A stretch of 64,000 nt of DNA from Tuctoria greenei (lineage: Eukaryota > Streptophyta > Magnoliopsida > Poales > Poaceae), in NCBI GenBank assembly GCA_036927565.1, contig JAYESD010000006.1:106985353-107049352 (forward strand), given 5' to 3'. The translations under genes were made by a program, and so were the position numbers. The notes beneath the pieces are model-generated. The model searched no databases and had not been told where the DNA came from. It saw nothing but the letters and a program-made list of their open reading frames with translations. Below are positions 57,359-64,000 of this stretch, piece after piece (position 1 is the first letter of the stretch; every line of letters starts with the position of its first letter).

Positions 57359-58621
57359 TCCCACGGAGGTGAGTCTTAAGTAACTTGAAATGTATGTTAT
57401 AGAGTCATTGTACAGAGTCGGGTAGTTCCTCCGGGAAAGCAGCCGGACCTTTCCCGAAAGGTTTGAAAAGCTCATGCAACACTTGACACAGTCTCCGGAC
57501 TAAAAGTGTGGCTAGCTACCCTGGGTCAAACGAGAAACCAAACACACTTAGCCTGGTTCCGTACCCTAAGAGTGTACTTGTTTCCCCTGTACCCCGGACC
57601 TATAATGAAAGACATCTTCATGTGAAATAGACTCCACGTGCATTCATTTTTGCATAGGCTCGACATTTTTATTTTTCTCTTTCTTGTCTATAACAGAAAT
57701 GTGCAATTCTTAAGAAGTTCTAGTTTGACCGGTTTACATACGATTCGAGTTGAATTGTCAGATTCTTTGGATTTAAATATCGTCTGTGGCCAACTCGCCT
57801 GAAAGCCGCCAAGCCATTCTAGGGCCGGAGTGCGCTATCGACTTAGCCTGGTCAAGCACCCTAAGTACGCCACTCTACCTACATCCCGGCAGGCCGAAGT
57901 AAGGTGGGTCCATGGACAATTGGATCTAAAAGAAAAGACAATTCATCCAGTCGTATTAAAAATCGTGTTCAACTTAAAATTTTCTTAAGAACCGTAAGCC
58001 GCGACGAAGTTATAGACAAGAAATGAATTTTACTATTTTTCTTGGCTTAAGTGTGCAGGAAAAATGAACCCTACGTAGATGGAGAAAAACCGGAACTAAC
58101 CAAGTTCCGACTCCCACCAGGGCGTCAACCGTCGGCGTTGACTAAAAGATGGTGTGAAGACCCCGTCACTGGAGTCTGTTGCCAACAAACTAAGTGTGGC
58201 AAAGGTTATTGCCGGAGCTGCTAAGCTCCGACACCTTGGAGTATTAACTATCGACGCTCAACGTGTTGATAGAGGCTATTGCCGGAGCTACTAAGCTCCA
58301 GCGATGGACAGTGCCGGAGCTTCTAAGCTCCGACAACTTCAGGGGACCTTCACTATCAAAAACTTCGGACCTAAATTCCACAAGTTCGAAGCAAATTCGT
58401 CTTCAACAAAACTCAACATCCTTTTAGTACATGTCCACAATCAAATTGTGCACATCTACCAGGGGGCCAAGTGAAGATAAAGATGTTGAAGACAAAAAAA
58501 TGAAATTCGCAAAAAACTGGGGATTTCATTTCATCTGAAGACCGGAGATTACATCTGGAGACAAGGGATTACAAAATTGAGGATGAAGAAAAGATACAAG
58601 TAAAGGCTAAAAGAGACGGTC
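57359..58621 (+). other. Tat-B non-coding region between pol and the antisense gene
   Basis: This is AT-rich with no supported coding frame. It holds four short GGAGCT/AGCTCC hairpins at 58090-58332. The probable 3' ends of the sense pol message and of the antisense message both fall here. Confidence 0.6.
58090..58332. repeat. Four 20-bp hairpin repeats (GCCGGAGCTnCTAAGCTCCG)
   Basis: Copies lie at 58090-58110 (variant with GGAACT/AGTTCC), 58211-58230, 58281-58300 and 58313-58332. The stem is CGGAGCT/AGCTCCG with a loop of about four bases. The first copy changes both arms in a matching way. Tat-A has a single copy at 21862-21881. Confidence 0.8.
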
Positions 58622-61600
58622 CTAGACCCTATGGAAGAACTCGGCGACCTTCTGGGCGACCTCCGACACGCGGGCTCGGGTAGCTTCGCCTTCTCCTTCG
58701 ACGGGGCCTTCAAGCACCGGTTCCAGAGGAAATCGAGGGTTCCGGCTGGTGTAGCACGTCAACACATATTCTGTGACGTTCCTAGCCAGGGATTGCCCCT
58801 CGACCTCCAGCTGGTCCGCAATAACGTCGCCCACCTTGGAGAGCTTGCTGCCTGCGGCGCTCAACGCTTGCAACGCGAGGTCCGGCTCTGGCTCCGGATC
58901 ATCCGGGTGCACGGGGCTGAAACCCATCGGCGTCAGCACGTCGTCGGCCTTGCCCAGGAACTCCCAAATCTGCAGGGAGTCCGCCTTCCTCAAGTTCTTC
59001 ATCTCCTCCAGGGATCTCCGGGCCGCCGTCAGCTCCGAATTCTCGTGGGCGAGACGCTCAACTTCTTTGGCGTTTTGCTGGATCTTCGCAGCAACCCGCT
59101 TCTCAAGTCTTCCGAGCTCCTCCTCCCGGAGGTGGATCTTGTTCCGGCGGTCGACCAGGTCCTTCTCCCTAGCCTCTACTTTCTTCTCCCGGGCGACAAG
59201 GGCACACTCGTATTCGTAGAGTTCCTGCCCCCGCACCCAGGTCTTCTCCTCCTCCTCGAGGCTGCGCTCTTCCAATTTCTTAGCGCACTCCTCGAGGCCC
59301 TTGTCCGCCAGAGCTGTTTTCTCGGCGAGCTCTTCTTCCCGTCGCAAGACGTCATCTCGTAGCTTCAGGAGTTTTTGCTCCTCATCCTCGAGCCGTCTTT
59401 CCCTCCCTTCAAGTGCCTCTCGGCGCTTGATGAGTGCGGTACTGATGGCCTCGAGCTGATCAAACCGAGCATTGGCCGCGTCGTTAGCAGCCTTAGCTTG
59501 GTCGTGGAACTCCCGGGATTGAGCATCTAGGGCGTGAGTCATGCTCTCCCTCTCGTCCAATAGCTCACCCCAGAGCTCCAGGCGGATCTTCTCCCGCCTG
59601 ATCCATTCCTTGTCATCCGCAAGCCTCGACTGCGCTAGCTTAGTCTCGAAGTGGAGCCGATTACGCCACCGCCTAAGGGTTTGGCGCTCCTCTTCAAGAG
59701 CCTTGCTGTCGTGGAAGAAGGCCAGTTGGACCTAACGTAGACTGGAGCAGGCGTTGTCGATGGACATCGACAGCGGGATGGGCTCCGGACCTACTGGGAT
59801 CTATTCCGCTGGTTCAAGCGGGTCTTCACTTACAAAAATTGGGTCCCACTCTACGAGAGTGGAACCCCGAGCTTCCAAAGCGCTAGGGCCCTCCTCCGGG
59901 ATGGCCTCAGTCGCCATCGAAGGAGGTCCCGCCACCAAGTCTTCATTTGCACCCTCAGGCTGGGGGCCGGCAACTTCGTTCAGGCACTCTGGCTCTGCCA
60001 CAGGTACCATCGACGTCGTCGCCTCCACTGGCTCCGGCCGGGACACTTCTTCTGAGGGAGGCTCAAGCTCCCTCGCCTCTTCAGCCGCCGGCTCTGCGGC
60101 CGGCGCTCCAACAATCACCGGCTCTGCGGCCGGAGCTTCAGAAGTAACCGGCTCAACTGCCAGAACTACTTCAACTTCCGGCCCGCATGCCGGGGCTTCA
60201 GCCACCTCCGGCTCAATCGCCGGGGCTTCAGCACTGTCCGGCTCCAAAGCCGGGACTGCTACTTCCTCCGACTCAACAGCCGGAGCTTCTACTACTGCAG
60301 CACCAGGACCCGGAGCTTCCACTTCCGGGACGGGAGCCGCTGGCGCATCTTCATTCCCGTGGTCCGGCGCTACCACGGGAACTTTCGGAGACGAGTCGAG
60401 GTCCATGACCACGACAGCCGGCGCCAGAGCTGTCGCAGCCTCCGCTTGGGGCGGCACCGGGGCTGGAACAGAAGCCCTCGCAGCCTCAGACACTGTGGCT
60501 GGGGATGGAGCTTCACTCCCCTTCTTGGGAACGCTGCAGATGAAGAACGAAGAAATTGAACAAACGGATGCTACAATTAAAAAGTTAATCGAGGTAAAAA
60601 AGAAAAATTACCTTGGGAGACTCACGCACCAGCTTGCGCGGAACCTCTTTCCCGGACGATCCGGGCTGGCCACGGTCGGCGTAGGAGCTCTGGGAGGACT
60701 GCCAGGACTTGACACAGCCGCGGGCGTTTCCCGGGTCGGAGCTCTCCCTGATCGGGAGGAACTCCTGGACCTGGAGGCCCTCACCGCTCCAGATGCCGGA
60801 GTCGCACGCCCGGAGCTAGCACCACGGGAGGGATCCATCGCGGGGACAGTCGCACTCCGGGAGGACCCCACCGCCAGAACATTAACGTTCCGGAAGGACC
60901 CCACCACGGGGACAGTCGCCACGGCGGCGGATGATCTTCCTTCCTGAGGAGGGGGAACTGGGGGGGAAGTGGCAGGCCCGACGGACCTTCCGTCAGCATG
61001 TCGCAGCTTTCTCTTCCGGCTCTCCGGCTCCTCCGCCAGCTCCTTGCCCTTGCCAATGACCTCAGCTCTTGGTTGTGGGACAGGGGCGGAACCGCCTTCG
61101 GACAACCCGGGGATCGCCAACCGGGTAGTTGATCTTCTCTCGACGACACCAAGGTCGTCAAGCGCGGGCATCTTTCGCCGGAGCTCCCTGCTGAACTCAA
61201 CTTCCACGTTCAGAGGGAGGAAAGCCGGCGGCGGAGTCAAGTAATCTCCGTCAACATCGATGCCGTGCTGGAATTTCTTGAGGTGAAACTCCAAGGACTT
61301 ACCCACCATGCTGGACTTCAACCCGGTCTCAACCCGGTCCTCGTCCATCACGCTGTTGAGGGCCCAGGCGAGCTTTTCCCTCCTCTTCAGCGGCGCCCAC
61401 CTGTTGGACAGGAAGTTGCAGAACACCGCCTGGGGAGTCAATCCTCCCTCCACACATTGGCGGATCCTGGTCAGGACAGGGTCGAAAGCTGCCGCCAGCA
61501 CCGGAACTTCGCTCCATATCGACGTGTCAATACCGGGCAGACCGTCTGGCAACTCCAACCGCTCATGCTCCTCCACCCGGACGACTACCCAATCTTTCTT

Positions 61601-62062
61601 CCAGTCATCCCACTTCCCGGAAGGGAATGACCGGAGGTACTTGAACGGGCACTTCTTGCGCTTCACGAAGTAGTAGAAGCCAAGATACTCATCGCTTCGG
61701 CCGGTGGTTTGGACGGTGAAGAAGGTTCGAAAGAGCTCGATGCAGGGAGGGATGCCCACCCACATCTCGCAGAAGTGGACAAAGATGGACACAAGGAGAA
61801 TGGAGTGAGGGCCAAGGTGGTACAGCTGCAGACCATAGAAGTCCAGCGGCATCAGGAAGAAAGAAGAAAACGGTGGGATCAGCCCCACCATGGCGTACGA
61901 GGAAAAGTACACCATCTCGCCAGCGTGCTCCTTTTCAAAGGGGAGCCCTCCACCGGCACGGATCGAGCGGTTGAAGAAGTCCGAAGACCACCCCATGAGG
62001 GCTCGTACCTTCTTCAGATCGCTGTCAGTCTTCAAGCGACTCTCACGCAGACCCAACTCCAT
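58622..62062 (-). pseudogene. Tat-B antisense accessory gene, two exons
   Basis: This is the homologue of the Tat-A antisense gene, in the same place and opposite to gag-pol. It starts at ATG 62062 (MELGLRESRLK). Exon 1 (62062-60612) is open and holds the putative gypsy-type transposon domain (GLQLYHLGPH, FYYFVKRKKCPFKYLRSF). Splicing out 60534-60611 joins it in frame to exon 2 (60533-58622), giving 1,121 codons including the stop. Exon 2 has an Ala/Glu/Pro repeat region (about 59880-60400), then a long Glu/Lys/Arg/Leu coiled coil (58800-59560), ending FFHRV. In-frame TAGs at 59801-59803 and 59732-59734 stand where Tat-A has sense codons. No enzyme motif is seen. The function and partner are unknown. 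Confidence 0.8.
60534..60611 (-). other. Predicted intron in Tat-B antisense gene
   Basis: Donor CCCAAG/GTAATTTTTC and acceptor TTCATCTGCAG/CGTTCCC enclose 78 bp, T-rich before the acceptor. The join keeps the frame, and position and phase equal those of the Tat-A intron (24099-24172). Confidence 0.72.
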
Positions 62063-62165
62063 CGCAGCACAGCTAGGCAGGAGAAGAGGAGCAAAGCACG
62101 AGTTGGGAGTTTGAGCGCAAGAACAGATGGAAGCGTAAAGAACTCCCGACGGTGCGCTTTCCTTC

Positions 62166-62178
62166 TTAAGTAAGCCCT
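62166..62178 (-). promoter_or_regulatory. Conserved GGCTTACTTAAGA upstream of Tat-B antisense gene
   Basis: About 104 bp before the antisense ATG, identical to the Tat-A copy at 25657-25669. A promoter role is only a suggestion. Confidence 0.25.
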
Positions 62179-62571
62179 CGCAACGCTTGGATGGAAACTG
62201 CAGGAGAGTCAGGGACACTACTCAAGAATTCAACCCTGCCGATGACAAGAGGGCCCGGGACCACCCTGACGATCAAGTCGAGGTTCTTACCCAGGCGAAC
62301 AGTTGTCATCACGAGGCGGGAAACCCAAAGGCGGCGAACTGACAAGGCGCGCGGAACCGATACGGTTTTCGTATCGGGAACCGGCGACCTTCAATTGCGA
62401 GAGATCCGCACGTCAAAGATCTTATCTGCCGCCTGAGGTGCGCCACGCGTCGGGATTTAACCGTAAAGCCCCGCCAACGGCACCTCCGAAGACCCTTGGA
62501 GACCAAGTTCAAGAGTCGCGAGTATGGACCCACCTCCGACGGAATGACTTCACCCTGGTGACTTTCCCCGG

Positions 62572-62591
62572 AGGTAGGTCCAGGGGGCCAC
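62572..62591 (+). promoter_or_regulatory. Tat-B polypurine tract
   Basis: AGGTAGGTCCAGGGGGCCAC directly precedes the 3' LTR start TGTCGG. Tat-A has the comparable AGGTGGGCCCGGAGGCCAC. Confidence 0.65.
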
Positions 62592-63427
62592 TGTCGGTAC
62601 CCTAAAAACCATACACCCCCTGAGGTTAAAAAAATCTCAAGGGAAGGACGTCTACTCAAATTGAAGACCCTCGGAGGCCCACTTGTCAGACATAACCGGA
62701 CCTGCTTCTCCAACATGGTTAACCCCTAGGTTGCCACGTGTACTGCCAGACCGGAGCTACTACCCACAAGGGTGAAGCTCCGGGCTAGGTACCGAAACGG
62801 CACCTCCGGACTTAACCCCTGACCGAGAGAAGCTCCGGACCTGACACGTGCCAGGCCACCCCGGAGCTTCCCGCTTCCCACAAGCAAGCTCCGGAGCTGC
62901 CACGTGTCCAAACGTCGGAGCTGGCCGCCTCAAACCTCCGGAAGACATTGTAACGACCCCGGATCTTCAAAGGATAGCCGCGGACTTCAAGACCTGATTA
63001 ATTGTCATTAATTCCATGTTAATGACACTTAATCGGATAATCTTAACACCTGTAACGGCACTGTTGGGGCCCGTTACAGGGTTATTAACAACAATTAATC
63101 GTGTATCAATACTAGTAACCGCCGGGGCCACATGTCGGGCCAGGCTAACTTGTAACGGTTTGTCCTTGTACTATAAAAGGACAGACCGACGATACACAAA
63201 AAAAAAGTTCAGAGGCTCTCAACGCTCTCAGGCACACAAGCTAATACAACACACACACACACGTGGAGTAGGGTATTACGCTCAGACGGCCCGAACCACG
63301 TAAACCACTGTGTCTCTAGTGTCCAATCGTGATTCACCTTCTTGAGTCTCCGCGCGCCCACACCGAACTACAAACTCCTTCAACACTTTAGTAGTGTCAG
63401 GAGATCTGCCGACTCCAACACTCGACA
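62592..63427 (+). mobile_element. Tat-B 3' LTR
   Basis: 836 bp, nearly identical to 50523-51359. Visible differences include single bases near 62628, 62651, 63065 and 63390 and small changes in an A run and a CA repeat. It is followed by GCTAC. Confidence 0.95.
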
Positions 63428-63432
63428 GCTAC

Positions 63433-64000
63433 AGCCAACTTTATGTACCTCATGAACTCAGTGTTCATGCCGGAGTTGGATAAGTTCTTAGTGGTCATCA
63501 TCGACAACTTCTTGGTTTATTCCAAATCGGAGAAAGAACACGCCAAACACTCGCATATCGTGCTCCAACGATTGTGAGACCATAAGCTCTATGCAAAATT
63601 CAGCAAGTGTGAATTTTGGATCAGTCAAGTGCCATTCTTGGGACACATTATTTCAGCTGAAAGGCATCGTTGTGGACCCAAGTAACATTGTTCAACGGCT
63701 GAAATGGCAATCCCCAAAGTCCGTACATGAAGTTTGAAGCTTACTTGGTTTAGCCGTTTATTATCGGAGATTCATACTGAACTTCTCAAAAATTGCTAAA
63801 CCTATGACGGAGCTTTGAAGAAAGGCAAATATTTGGAGTGACGCTTGTAGAAGGCATTTCAAACATTGGTGAATCATCTCACCAGAGCCTCGAATTTAGC
63901 TCAACCAGATACAACAAAACCATTGGATGTTTATTGCGATGCATCCGGCATCGGACTTGGTTGCTTTTTTATGCAAGAAGGACATATGGTCGCTTATGGA
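63433..64000 (+). pseudogene. Element Y RT, second half (continues beyond window)
   Basis: This resumes the RT interrupted by Tat-B: NFMYLMNSVFMPELDKF, then IIDNFLVYSKS where the intact Tekay has FIDDILVYSKS. A catalytic Asp has therefore become Asn. CEFWISQVPFLGHIIS follows. There are stops at about 63577 and 63736 and frameshifts near 63660 and 63820. The last bases match the start of RNase H (YCDASGIGLGC). The rest of element Y lies to the right. Confidence 0.88.

Larger units (their letters stand above)
50523..63427 (+). mobile_element. Tat-B, Tat-lineage Ty3-gypsy element
   Basis: This 12.9-kb element is inserted in the RT gene of element Y with a perfect GCTAC duplication (50518-50522, 63428-63432). 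Its LTRs are 837 and 836 bp and differ by only about eight changes by eye. Gag-pol is one frame with five stops and no frameshift, and the antisense gene is one spliced frame with two stops. Coding regions are close to Tat-A, while the LTRs are clearly different, so they are separate subfamilies. Confidence 0.95.

Noticed and set aside
59754..60947. A 397-codon plus-strand frame rich in Ser, Gly, Ala and Thr
   Set aside because: It is the reverse strand of the Ala/Glu/Pro-rich part of the antisense gene. The antisense reading is conserved in Tat-A and carries the intron and domain.
1..64000. Host protein-coding genes, tRNA or rRNA genes
   Set aside because: Every recognisable frame belongs to a retrotransposon. 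The tRNA-like strings seen (TGGTATCAGAGC) are primer-binding sites, not tRNA genes.

Overview
The window is plant nuclear DNA, almost certainly from a grass (Poaceae). It consists essentially of LTR retrotransposons inserted into one another, and I found no host gene, tRNA or rRNA. The grass assignment is an inference from the families present: SIRE/Opie-type Ty1-copia elements with initiator-Met primer sites, Tat-lineage Ty3-gypsy elements with two RNase H domains and an antisense accessory gene, and Tekay/Del-type chromoviruses with 4 kb LTRs and an extra reading frame before gag. The species cannot be told from the sequence.

Layout, left to right. (1) 1-1621 and 27186-27560 are the end of a plus-strand copia element (copia A); its 3' LTR is split by copia B. 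(2) 1622-27185 is copia B on the minus strand, with GTTGC target duplications, a decayed gag-pol, an extra env-like frame, and a solo Tat-type LTR (3311-4192, duplication GTATG) in its 3' region. (3) 14084-26987 is Tat-A on the plus strand, inserted into copia B's right-hand LTR; its sense genes are badly broken and a spliced-looking antisense gene lies behind pol. (4) 27561-30350 is a decayed Tekay-like 3' end plus a truncated LTR. (5) 30351-30974, 46921-50517 and 63433-64000 are three pieces of one decayed Tekay-like element (element Y) that runs off the right edge. (6) 30975-46920 is a nearly intact Tekay element inside Y (duplication GTGGC, LTRs almost identical). (7) 50523-63427 is Tat-B inside Y's reverse transcriptase (duplication GCTAC). 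Its coding region stays in one frame with five in-frame stops.

How the parts work. Each autonomous family encodes Gag (particle shell), protease, reverse transcriptase/RNase H and integrase, and is transcribed from a TATA box in its 5' LTR. Only the Tekay copy looks close to functional: its gag-pol is open except for one amber codon where a relative has CAG, and it carries a complete 338-codon leader ORF. The features most worth a second look are the antisense, intron-containing gene shared by both Tat elements, an amber codon both Tat elements share between protease and reverse transcriptase, splice-like signals in the Tekay leader that could separate ORF0 from gag messages, and an ordered array of 12-bp palindromes in the copia LTRs.
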